Position numbers and translations under genes: made by a program. Shown one piece after another: positions 1 to 6,255 of a stretch of 17,074 nucleotides of DNA. The notes beneath the pieces are model-generated. The model had not been told where the DNA came from. It did no database searches and worked only from the letters and a program-made list of their open reading frames with translations. The stretch spans positions 1 to 17,074 of the forward strand of contig NZ_JAKEDR010000061.1 in assembly GCF_023653455.1 (NCBI RefSeq), given 5' to 3'. The first letter of the stretch is position 1; each line of letters opens with the position of its first letter. The stretch is from Paraclostridium ghonii. Lineage in GTDB: Bacteria > Bacillota > Clostridia > Peptostreptococcales > Peptostreptococcaceae.

Positions 1-177
1 TATTGTTAATCTTATTTTATAAAAAATTCTACTGTACTTCCCATACATTTATAACAGTTACTAACTACAATTAAATTATAATCTTAATTATACATATAAG
101 TAAATTAAATATTGGATTACAAAATAATTTAAATATATATAGAATTATATAGTTTTAATATGAAAACTCTTCAAAAA
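1..177. other. AT-rich intergenic stretch at window edge
   Basis: No coding region, RNA gene or convincing regulatory element was seen here. The stretch is strongly AT-rich and lies beyond the terminator of the outer hcp gene. A lone GTTAC half-site occurs near 56-60, without a partner arm. Confidence 0.5.
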
Positions 178-216
178 ATAAAAAGAATAGTTTACACTAG
201 GCAAACTATCCTTTTT
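178..216 (-). terminator. Intrinsic terminator of the outer hcp gene
   Basis: The arms at 181-193 and 203-215 pair on the minus strand over 13 positions with one G-U wobble, around a 9-nt loop. A T-rich run follows on the minus strand. The hairpin starts 7 bp past the hcp stop codon, so it should end that transcript. Confidence 0.8.
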
Positions 217-222
217 AAAAAA

Positions 223-1950
223 TTATCCTAAAAACATTTTTAAATCATCTTCAACATTTGTTATCCCACCTATACCAAAGTTTTCAACTAATACTTTAGC
301 TACATTTGGTGATAAAAATGCTGGTAGTGTTGGCCCTAAGTGTATATTTTTTACCCCTAGGTATAATAGTGATAATAATACTATTACTGCTTTTTGCTCA
401 TACCATGCTATATTAAATGCTATTGGTAATTCATTTATATCTTGTAATTCAAATACTTCTTTAAGTTTTAATGCAATAAGTGCTAATGAGTATGAGTCAT
501 TACATTGCCCTGCATCTAATACTCTAGGTATTCCGTTTATATCTCCTAGGTTTAACTTATTGTACTTATATTTTGCACATCCTGCAGTTAAAATTACTGT
601 ATCTTTTGGTAGAGCCTTCGCAAATTCTGTATAGTAATTTCTTGATTTAGCTCTTCCATCACATCCTGCCATAACGAAGAATTTCTTTATTGCTCCACTT
701 TTAACTGCTTCTACTACTGCATCTGCTAATGCAAATACTTGATTATGTGCAAATCCTCCAACTATTTCTCCTTTTTCTATTTCAGTAGGAGGTTGACAAT
801 TTTTAGCTTGTTCTATTATTTCTGAGAAATCTTTATCGTCTTCACTAATACCTTTTATATGCTTAACTCCTGCAAATCCAGCAGCTCCTGTAGTATATAT
901 TCTCTCCCTGTAACTATCTTTTGGTGGTACTATACAGTTTGTAGTCATTAATATTGGTCCATTAAAGCTTTCAAACTCTTCTTTTTGTTTCCACCAAGCA
1001 TTTCCATAGTTTCCTGCAAAGTGAGAATACTTTTTAAATGCTGGATAATAGTGAGCTGGAAGCATCTCTGAATGAGTATATACATCTACTCCAGTTCCTT
1101 CTGTTTGTTTTAATAATAGTTCTAAGTCTTTTAAATCATGTCCTGATATAAGTATTCCTGGATTATTTCTAACCCCTATATTAACCTTAGTTATTTCCGG
1201 ATGTCCATAAGTTCCTGTATTGGCACTATCAAGTAAAGCCATTCCATCTACCCCAACTTTACCAGTTTCTAAAGTTAAACCTATTAATTGGTCTATACTT
1301 AAGCTATCATCTAAAGTCTTAGCTAAAGTTGATTGCATAAAAGCATTTATTTTTTCATCATCATATCCTAATGCATTAGCATGTTTCATGTATGCTGATA
1401 AACCTTTCAAACCATATATTATTAATTCTCTTAAACTTCTTATATCTTCATCTTTAGTTTCTAAAACTCCAACTTTGGTTGATTTTTCATCTAATAATTT
1501 ATTTATATCATCAGATGTTAATTCTTGTCCACTTCCTAATATTACATCTTTGATTTTGCTTAACATACTCACCTTAATGTCCATTTCTGCATTTGAACTT
1601 GCATTCCATAAAGCTGCTTCTGGCAAGTTGTCTTTATTACTTAATTTTGATAATAACTCTTGTTTTGTTTCTAATGTTTCTTTTACTCTTGCATAAAACA
1701 CTTCATCATCAAAATTTGCATTAGTTATAGTAGTAAATAAATTTATAGTTATTAAATGATTTACATTAGCGCTTACTTTTTTACCTTCTTTTCTAAGCCT
1801 TGTTGTAATCTCTGATAATCCCTTAGTTGTATATATTAAAAGATCTTGCATTCTAGCTAAATCTGGTGATTTTCCACAAACTCCAAATTTTGTACATCCT
1901 GTACACCCTGCTGTTTCTTGACATTGAAAACAAAACATTTTATTTTCCAT
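223..1950 (-). CDS. hcp: Hybrid cluster protein (hydroxylamine/NO reductase), class I, paralogue 1
   Basis: This cytoplasmic Fe-S protein of 575 aa is complete. Family members reduce NO to N2O and/or hydroxylamine to ammonia; physiological activity is inferred. The N-terminal cubane cluster motif is C7-x2-C10-x8-C19-x5-C25, the class I spacing of strict anaerobes. All eight hybrid-cluster ligands can be placed: H271, E295, C339, C430 (the persulfide position), C458, C483, E518 and K520. Their spacing matches the Desulfovibrio protein at a near-constant offset. The ATG start follows GGAGG with a 7-nt gap. Upstream is an activator palindrome with a matching -10 box, giving a predicted leader of about 36 nt, and a terminator follows the stop. 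The unknown 213-aa gene ends just 5' of this operator with no terminator between, so some read-through is likely. It is more similar than paralogue 2 to the hcp remnant at 5177-5298. Confidence 0.96.
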   Translation of the reverse strand: MENKMFCFQCQETAGCTGCTKFGVCGKSPDLARMQDLLIYTTKGLSEITTRLRKEGKKVSANVNHLITINLFTTITNANFDDEVFYARVKETLETKQELLSKLSNKDNLPEAALWNASSNAEMDIKVSMLSKIKDVILGSGQELTSDDINKLLDEKSTKVGVLETKDEDIRSLRELIIYGLKGLSAYMKHANALGYDDEKINAFMQSTLAKTLDDSLSIDQLIGLTLETGKVGVDGMALLDSANTGTYGHPEITKVNIGVRNNPGILISGHDLKDLELLLKQTEGTGVDVYTHSEMLPAHYYPAFKKYSHFAGNYGNAWWKQKEEFESFNGPILMTTNCIVPPKDSYRERIYTTGAAGFAGVKHIKGISEDDKDFSEIIEQAKNCQPPTEIEKGEIVGGFAHNQVFALADAVVEAVKSGAIKKFFVMAGCDGRAKSRNYYTEFAKALPKDTVILTAGCAKYKYNKLNLGDINGIPRVLDAGQCNDSYSLALIALKLKEVFELQDINELPIAFNIAWYEQKAVIVLLSLLYLGVKNIHLGPTLPAFLSPNVAKVLVENFGIGGITNVEDDLKMFLG

Positions 1951-1992
1951 AATAGTTCCTCCAATTTTTTTAAATGTTTATTTTATATACAC

Positions 1993-2034
1993 ATTATATA
2001 GCGTAATTTATTTTGAATCAGTAACATAGGTTAC
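1993..2034 (-). promoter_or_regulatory. HcpR-like (CRP/FNR-type) activator site plus -10 box for outer hcp
   Basis: A perfect palindrome GTAAC-ATAG-GTTAC lies at 2021-2034. On the minus strand, 22 nt later, comes TATAAT (1998-1993). With +1 near 1986 the palindrome centre falls at -41.5, the class II activator position, and no good -35 box is needed. The same geometry recurs at 2773-2814 and 3342-3383. The identity of the regulator (HcpR) is inferred from the palindrome type and the target genes; no hcpR gene is in the window. Confidence 0.78.
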
Positions 2035-2039
2035 TATTT

Positions 2040-2681
2040 TTAATTTTTATATTTTTTAATTATATAATCCTCATCATCAGTTTTTGTATATTCAAAATTA
2101 TTGTTTATAGTATTCACAAATGATGTTATCCATAAATCTCTAAGATTATAAAAAATATTAACATCTACATTCTCATTTTCCCATATTTCTTTATGCACAC
2201 ATACTCTTCTTTTCCATCTTACAACATCATCTTCTAAAGTAATTACTTCGTTTACTCTATCACATGGCATTCCATCTAGTATATAATCATTTATACTATT
2301 ATATAATTCTTTTGCATTAGTAATATTTTGTGAGAAACTTACTTCTTTACCAGCTTTTATACCTTGATTTTTATAAATATTTTCTATTTTTTTCAACGAG
2401 TCTTTATTATCTTCTAAAATTTTAGATGTCCATGCTGCCATTCTTCCTTCTGATGAATGTATTTTTTCTTGCAGCCATCCATGTATATTTCCCGTATCAA
2501 TAATATCTTCTAAATTTTTGCTTACTAATTTTTCTCCATACTTTAAATTTATTTGTTTAGTTAACTTTTCTACATCTAGTCCTTCAACCTCCGCTAACTT
2601 TATTATTTCTATTTCCAAATCTTCAAACCAAAGTATTTTATTAAATAACCAATAATGAATTTTTCCTAAAAACAAACTCAT
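2040..2681 (-). CDS. Conserved-looking protein of unknown function in the Hcp regulon
   Basis: This 213-aa protein is not recognised by family. It is probably cytoplasmic: there is no signal peptide and no clear membrane helix. The N-terminus (residues 1-30) is aromatic-rich, with H9, W11 and W18. Other candidate functional residues are the NIHGW stretch at 65-69, H75, W84, the PCDR stretch at 139-142, W156 and C161-V-H163, followed by W167. Spaced His and Cys residues would suit metal or haem binding, but that is speculation. The ATG follows AAAGGAGG with a good gap. It has its own promoter with the same palindrome/-10 layout as outer hcp and the ferredoxin operon, and its stop codon is 5 bp from the outer hcp operator. 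Its shared control and position argue that it works with Hcp in NO or hydroxylamine stress. Confidence 0.85.
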   Translation of the reverse strand: MSLFLGKIHYWLFNKILWFEDLEIEIIKLAEVEGLDVEKLTKQINLKYGEKLVSKNLEDIIDTGNIHGWLQEKIHSSEGRMAAWTSKILEDNKDSLKKIENIYKNQGIKAGKEVSFSQNITNAKELYNSINDYILDGMPCDRVNEVITLEDDVVRWKRRVCVHKEIWENENVDVNIFYNLRDLWITSFVNTINNNFEYTKTDDEDYIIKKYKN

Positions 2682-2772
2682 ATAAAACCTCCTTTATTTA
2701 TTAAAACTTCATTTTAAATAAGTATTTTAAATACACTTTTAAAATTTTATTTTTTTGCCTTTCTATATTTAG

Positions 2773-2814
2773 ATTATATAGTATTTAATTTTCATTTTCT
2801 GTAACGCTTGTTAC
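2773..2814 (-). promoter_or_regulatory. HcpR-like activator site plus -10 box for the unknown 213-aa gene
   Basis: GTAAC-GCTT-GTTAC lies at 2801-2814 (with flanks, a 16-bp TGTAAC...GTTACA palindrome). TATAAT on the minus strand occupies 2778-2773, 22 nt downstream. The predicted +1 is near 2766 with the palindrome centred at -41.5, giving an 85-nt leader. Regulator identity is inferred. Confidence 0.78.
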
Positions 2815-2840
2815 ACTATTTAATATAATTTATATTAAAT

Positions 2841-2873
2841 AAAAGGATTACCAAATAAATTGATAATCCTTTT
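2841..2873 (-). terminator. Intrinsic terminator of ferredoxin/CxxC operon
   Basis: Arms AAAAGGATTA (2841-2850) and TAATCCTTTT (2864-2873) are perfectly complementary over 10 bp around a 13-nt loop. On the minus strand the second arm ends in TTTT followed by more A/T. It starts 5 bp after the stop codon of the small CxxC gene. Confidence 0.75.
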
Positions 2874-2877
2874 GTAC

Positions 2878-3063
2878 TTATGCCTCATTTAATTCTTTTA
2901 ATATTTTTTCTAAATCTAATCCATGAATTTCACATGCTTGTTCTAATTTTTCCATTTGAGCTGAAGGGCATCCTATGCAACCCATTCCATAACTCATAAG
3001 TATTTGCGCTGCATTTGGTTTAGATTTTATTATATCTGCTATTATAGTATCCTTAGTTATCAT
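2878..3063 (-). CDS. Hybrid-cluster-protein-associated redox disulfide domain protein (DUF1858-type)
   Basis: This small soluble protein of 61 aa is a single DUF1858-like helical domain with the redox motif C29-I-G-C32 following a GMG turn. The family is named for its association with hybrid cluster (prismane) proteins and is thought to be a dithiol/disulfide redox or cluster-handling partner; its exact chemistry is not established. The ATG follows AAAGGAGAG. It starts 22 bp after the ferredoxin stop, so the two form one operon controlled by the palindrome at 3370-3383, and a terminator follows directly. A role in delivering electrons to, or repairing, Hcp is inference. Confidence 0.9.
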   Translation of the reverse strand: MITKDTIIADIIKSKPNAAQILMSYGMGCIGCPSAQMEKLEQACEIHGLDLEKILKELNEA

Positions 3064-3085
3064 ATTAATCTCTCCTTTGTGTAAA

Positions 3086-3274
3086 TTATTTTATGCTTAT
3101 AACAGAAACTGGACAACCATCTCTAGCATCCTTTGCTGAATCTAACACTTCTTCAGGTATATCTTCTTTTATAGGTACTGATATATTATCTTCATCCATA
3201 CTAAATACCTCTGGACAAGTTCCTGCACACGCTTGACATCCTATACAACCATCTCTATCTACAAATGCTTTCAT
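3086..3274 (-). CDS. Single-cluster [4Fe-4S] ferredoxin
   Basis: This 62-aa soluble electron carrier binds one cluster. C10-x2-C13-x2-C16 plus C54 (followed by Pro) provide the four ligands. C20 is an extra cysteine, as in the Desulfovibrio/Thermotoga monocluster type, but its usual disulfide partner in the middle of the chain is absent. The acidic central region (about 26-48) is typical. The ATG is preceded by AAAAGGAG. It is first in a two-gene operon with the CxxC protein and lies directly after an hcp. It is therefore a plausible electron donor to Hcp, since strict anaerobes often lack the dedicated Hcr reductase; that pairing is inference. Confidence 0.93.
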   Translation of the reverse strand: MKAFVDRDGCIGCQACAGTCPEVFSMDEDNISVPIKEDIPEEVLDSAKDARDGCPVSVISIK

Positions 3275-3341
3275 ATTTTTATCTCCTTTTATTTATATTT
3301 TAATAATAGTATTTTTAAATTTTAAATATTATATTTTATAT

Positions 3342-3383
3342 ATTATAAACTTTATCTAAATAAATTTACGTAACTCTAGTTAC
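3342..3383 (-). promoter_or_regulatory. HcpR-like activator site plus -10 box for the ferredoxin operon
   Basis: GTAAC-TCTA-GTTAC lies at 3370-3383, with TATAAT on the minus strand at 3347-3342, again exactly 22 nt after the palindrome. The predicted +1 is near 3335. The site sits 11 bp past the stop codon of inner hcp, with no terminator between, so this operon can also receive read-through from that gene. Confidence 0.78.
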
Positions 3384-3394
3384 ATTTAATTAAT

Positions 3395-5071
3395 TTATTT
3401 AGATGGAACTTCTAAGCAAGATGCTAAATCTTTATCTGGAGTACTTATAGTTTGTAAATTAAATGTGTCTACCAAATATTGAAGTACGTTAGGACTTAAA
3501 AATGCAGGTATTGATGGTCCTAAGTATATTCCTTTTATTCCTAGAGATAATAATGCTAATAAATCCGCTACTGCTTTTTGCTCATACCAAGATAAAATTA
3601 TAGATAGTGGTAAACTATTTACATCAGTGTCAAAAGCATCAGCTAATGCTAAAGCAATTCTTACAGCTGAATAAGCATCATTACATTGTCCTACATCTAA
3701 AAGTCTTGGTAATCCAGCAACTTCTCCAAAGTCTAATTTATTAAATCTATACTTACCACAAGCTAGCGTAAGTATTATGCAGTCTTTAGGTACTTTTTGA
3801 GCAAACTCTGTATAGTAATTTCTTCCAGGTCTTGCTCCATCACACCCTCCAATTAAGAAGAAATGTCTTAATTTACCTGATTTTACAGCATCAATTATAG
3901 CTGGTGCATTACTTAAAGTTGCATTGTGACCAAATCCAACTAGAATTTCGTGCGGCTCTTGGTCTTCTTTAAATCCACCTAATTCTAATGCCTTATTTAT
4001 AATTTCACTAAAATCTTTTTCTCCATCAGCGTTTTTGCCTATGTATTTTACTCCATCCCATCCAACTACACTCGTAGTAAATATTCTATCCTTATATGAA
4101 TCCCTAGGTTTCATAAGACAGTTTGTAGTCATTAAAATACAACCTGGTATATTATCAAACTCTTTTTGCTGATCTTGCCAAGCTCCACCAAAATTTCCTA
4201 CTAAATGAGGATATTTATTAAGTTCTGGGTACCCATGGCATGGTATCATTTCTCCATGAGTATAAATATTTATTCCTTTTCCTTCAGTTTGTTTTAAAAT
4301 CATTTCTAAGTCTTTTAAATCATGTCCTGAAACCACAATGAATGGACCTTTTTTAATGTGGACATTTACTTTATGAGGAGAAGGATTTTTATATACAGTT
4401 GTATTTGCTTCATCTAGTTTTTGCATAACCGCAACACTCATGTCACCAGTTCTTAGAGTCCACGTTATTAAATCATTAACAGATAGTTTGTCATCTGTTG
4501 TTGCAGCTAATGCTCTAAAGTAAAATTCGTCAACTTGATCATTAAAATATCCTAATTCTCTAGCTTGATGTCCATATGCAGATATCCCTTTTAAACCGTA
4601 TATTATGGTTTGTCTTAAACTTCTTATATCTGGATCTAAATTTTTATCATACATTATTCCTGCACGTTTAGCATCTTTTAACATTTGATCTCTAGTATCA
4701 CTTAAATTATATTCAGCTTGTTCACAGCAATTCGAACAACTTGAAACTCGACTTCTTAGACTTTGCTTTATTTCTTGTGATTGTCTAAGCATTTTTTCAT
4801 GAACATCTCCATCAAAGTTTACATTAGTAAGAGTTGTAAATAAAGAGTTTTCAACAAAACTTACAATTTCCTTATCTATCTTTTCTCCTTTGTCTATTAA
4901 CTCTTTTACATAACAACTTATTCCTTTAATTTGATATATTAACAAGTCTTGAAGAGCTGCAATTTCTGGCGTTTTACTACAAACTCCTACCTTAGTACAG
5001 CCCTTACCTCCAGCAGTCTGCTCACATTGATAGCAAAACATTGGGTATTCCATAGCCATATTGTTTTCCAT
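3395..5071 (-). CDS. hcp: Hybrid cluster protein (hydroxylamine/NO reductase), class I, paralogue 2
   Basis: This is a second complete hybrid cluster protein, 558 aa from the chosen start. An in-frame ATG at 5077 lies only 1 nt after AGGAGG, whereas the ATG at 5071 has a 7-nt gap, so 5071 is preferred. Counted from the longer form, the cubane ligands are C15, C18, C27 and C33, with class I spacing. Hybrid-cluster ligands are H252, E276, C320, C412, C440, C465, E499 and K501, so it should be active. It also has an unusual extra C114-x2-C117-C118 group that paralogue 1 lacks. It has no GTAAC palindrome upstream; instead a 17-bp inverted repeat covers its likely promoter, and an NsrR-like gene lies divergently. 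The two paralogues therefore seem to be controlled differently. No terminator is visible before the ferredoxin operon. Confidence 0.95.
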   Translation of the reverse strand: MENNMAMEYPMFCYQCEQTAGGKGCTKVGVCSKTPEIAALQDLLIYQIKGISCYVKELIDKGEKIDKEIVSFVENSLFTTLTNVNFDGDVHEKMLRQSQEIKQSLRSRVSSCSNCCEQAEYNLSDTRDQMLKDAKRAGIMYDKNLDPDIRSLRQTIIYGLKGISAYGHQARELGYFNDQVDEFYFRALAATTDDKLSVNDLITWTLRTGDMSVAVMQKLDEANTTVYKNPSPHKVNVHIKKGPFIVVSGHDLKDLEMILKQTEGKGINIYTHGEMIPCHGYPELNKYPHLVGNFGGAWQDQQKEFDNIPGCILMTTNCLMKPRDSYKDRIFTTSVVGWDGVKYIGKNADGEKDFSEIINKALELGGFKEDQEPHEILVGFGHNATLSNAPAIIDAVKSGKLRHFFLIGGCDGARPGRNYYTEFAQKVPKDCIILTLACGKYRFNKLDFGEVAGLPRLLDVGQCNDAYSAVRIALALADAFDTDVNSLPLSIILSWYEQKAVADLLALLSLGIKGIYLGPSIPAFLSPNVLQYLVDTFNLQTISTPDKDLASCLEVPSK

Positions 5072-5130
5072 AAACATTCCTCCTTTCGAAATTTCAATAA
5101 CAATTTTAGTATTTCACAAATCTTTTTAAA

Positions 5131-5168
5131 TATAGCTATATAATTAATATTTTAATTATATAGCTATA
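5131..5168 (-). promoter_or_regulatory. 17-bp perfect inverted repeat over presumed inner hcp promoter
   Basis: Arms at 5131-5147 and 5152-5168 are exact reverse complements with a 4-bp spacer. The right arm contains TATAAT on the minus strand (5160-5155), giving a +1 near 5148, inside the repeat; no good -35 box is seen. A repressor bound here would block initiation, and the divergent NsrR-like protein is the obvious candidate. It could instead be a relic terminator of the hcp remnant just upstream, but there is little GC in the stem and no proper T-run. The left arm also carries TATAAT on the plus strand. Confidence 0.55.
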
Positions 5169-5176
5169 TCATAGTT

Positions 5177-5298
5177 GAAATATTTTTAAATCATCTTAAA
5201 TATTCATTATTCAAGTTATCCAAATTTTTAACTATAACTTTTACTATATTTGCTGATAAAAACGCTAGTAGTTTTGGCTCTTAATGCATATTTTCAAC
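5177..5298 (-). pseudogene. Decayed 3' remnant of a third hcp gene
   Basis: Read on the minus strand, this stretch matches the last 40-odd codons of hcp paralogue 1 in the same frame. VENMH-stop-EPKLLAFLSANIVKV aligns with [21 protein letters not shown], followed by a weaker match to the C-terminal tail. Two codons have become stops (5281-5283 and one near 5191). At the DNA level, ATTTTTAAATCATCTT is identical in both copies, and TTTGCTGATAAAAACGCTAG aligns with TTTGGTGATAAAAATGCTGG. It resembles paralogue 1 more than the adjacent paralogue 2 (for example KV.V.N after the conserved AFLS). Upstream of 5298 no further homology was seen, so the rest of that gene has been deleted. Confidence 0.85.
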
Positions 5299-5351
5299 TT
5301 AATTTTTTTATAAAAATAATAATTAAATTAATTTAAATTTAATATTTACTA
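5299..5351. other. AT-rich spacer between hcp remnant and regulator promoter
   Basis: This is the unassigned part of the 345-bp gap between inner hcp and the divergent regulator. The rest of the gap holds the inverted repeat, the hcp remnant and the regulator's promoter. Nothing coding or structured was seen here. Confidence 0.5.
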
Positions 5352-5391
5352 TTGTGTTTAATAGTATTTAGTTACTATAATAATACTATTA
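5352..5391 (+). promoter_or_regulatory. Promoter of the NsrR-like gene with flanking inverted repeat
   Basis: TATAAT at 5376-5381 has TTGTGT 18 bp upstream (5352-5357), giving a +1 near 5388. The -10 is bracketed by 10-bp perfect arms, TAATAGTATT (5359-5368) and AATACTATTA (5382-5391). These would make a reasonable autoregulatory operator. Both arms are AT-rich, so chance is not excluded. Confidence 0.5.
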
Positions 5392-5416
5392 CATTAAGTT
5401 AAATAAGGGGTGAATT

Positions 5417-5812
5417 ATGTATCTATCAAAATTTACTGACTATAGCTTTAGAATACTTATTTATTTAGGCAACCATCCAAATGAACTGTTTACAGTAGAT
5501 GAACTATCATCTATACTTGATTTATCTACTCATCATATAAAAAAAATTGTGTATAAATTAGCAAAAAATAATTATATATTGTCCACAAAGGGACGTAATG
5601 GTGGAATAAAACTAGTTATGGATCCCAAAGATATAAACTTAGGAAAACTGCTTGATATAACAGAAGACAATTTAAATATAGTAGAGTGTTTTTCTAAAGA
5701 AAATAACGCTTGTAATCTTACAAAATGTTGCAAGCTAAAACCTATTTTAAATGAAGCTTTAATATCGTTTAAAGATAAATTAAGTGAATATACTTTACAA
5801 GATATTCTTTAA
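5417..5812 (+). CDS. nsrR: Rrf2-family regulator, NsrR-like nitric oxide sensor
   Basis: This 131-aa DNA-binding protein is the normal length for the family. The winged helix-turn-helix spans about residues 1-75, opening with FTDYSFRILIYL and including the KGRNGGIKL wing, very like E. coli NsrR. The cluster loop has C91, C99 and C105 (plus extra C104). After a short insertion these align with NsrR C91, C96 and C102, and D8, the fourth ligand in Streptomyces NsrR, is present. The end (EYTLQDIL) also matches. NsrR proteins bind a [4Fe-4S] cluster that is destroyed by NO, relieving repression. It is divergent from an hcp, the classic NsrR target. The start follows AAGGGGTG. IscR or CymR identity is less likely given the cysteine pattern. 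Confidence 0.85.
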   Translation: MYLSKFTDYSFRILIYLGNHPNELFTVDELSSILDLSTHHIKKIVYKLAKNNYILSTKGRNGGIKLVMDPKDINLGKLLDITEDNLNIVECFSKENNACNLTKCCKLKPILNEALISFKDKLSEYTLQDIL

Positions 5813-5833
5813 AACTTCTTAGGATATAATTTT

Positions 5834-6182
5834 ATGTATAAACAAAACACTTTAAGGATTTAAATGTAAATGAATTTTATCAAATGTTAAAAGCTCGATA
5901 TGAAGTATTTGGATGTGAACAGAAAATATTCCAAGAAAATGATTTTAATGATATTGATAAAAACTGTTATAACATATTTCTTGAAGAAGAAAATGTTATA
6001 ATTGCTTATGTTCGAATAATCCAAAAAAAATTCAGTCCCTATGAAGATATCTCTATAGGTCGTGTATTAGTTTTAAAAAACTATAGAGGCAGACAAATTG
6101 CTCAAGAAATGATGAGTCGTGCTATAAGGCATATGATGAATGTGGTATACCTCATATTAAAATGAGACTTTTAAATAATTAA
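5834..6182 (+). pseudogene. ElaA-type GNAT acetyltransferase, broken
   Basis: The longest open stretch (5884-6165) reads as the middle of an ElaA-like GNAT protein: an RYEVFGCEQ segment, then IIAYVRII and the acetyl-CoA-binding segment IGRVLVLKNYRGRQIAQ. The gene is damaged at both ends. An upstream ATG at 5834 gives MYKQNTL, but a missing base near 5855 throws it out of frame from DLNVNEFYQML, which continues into the body. At the 3' end the body frame runs off after SRAI. Another frame at 6132-6182 gives YDECGIPHIKM, the usual ElaA C-terminus, so about 40-50 codons have been lost with a frame change. A functional truncated protein is unlikely. Confidence 0.8.
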
Positions 6183-6226
6183 AAAAGCTGTATCAAAGTC
6201 TTAGATTACTTTGATACAGCTTTTTT
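6181..6226. terminator. Bidirectional intrinsic terminator
   Basis: An 18-bp perfect stem (6181-6198 with 6209-6226) surrounds a 10-nt loop, with A-runs and T-runs at the two ends so that it works on both strands. It lies between the plus-strand regulator/acetyltransferase relic and the 3' end of adenine deaminase on the minus strand. Confidence 0.9.
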
Positions 6227-6255
6227 AATTATTTAATTATATTATAAGTTTCTAT

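Noticed and set aside
48..64. ATAACAGTTACTAAC near the window edge as another activator palindrome
   Set aside because: Only a GTTAC half-site is present; the partner GTAAC arm at 4-nt spacing and a following TATAAT are missing.
1220..1696. Plus-strand open frame of 158 codons inside outer hcp
   Set aside because: It is an antisense shadow of a well-supported gene, with low-complexity translation and no ribosome binding site.
5371..5381. GTTAC next to TATAAT in the regulator promoter as an HcpR site
   Set aside because: It is a single half-site at the wrong position relative to the -10 box, so no activator palindrome can be claimed.
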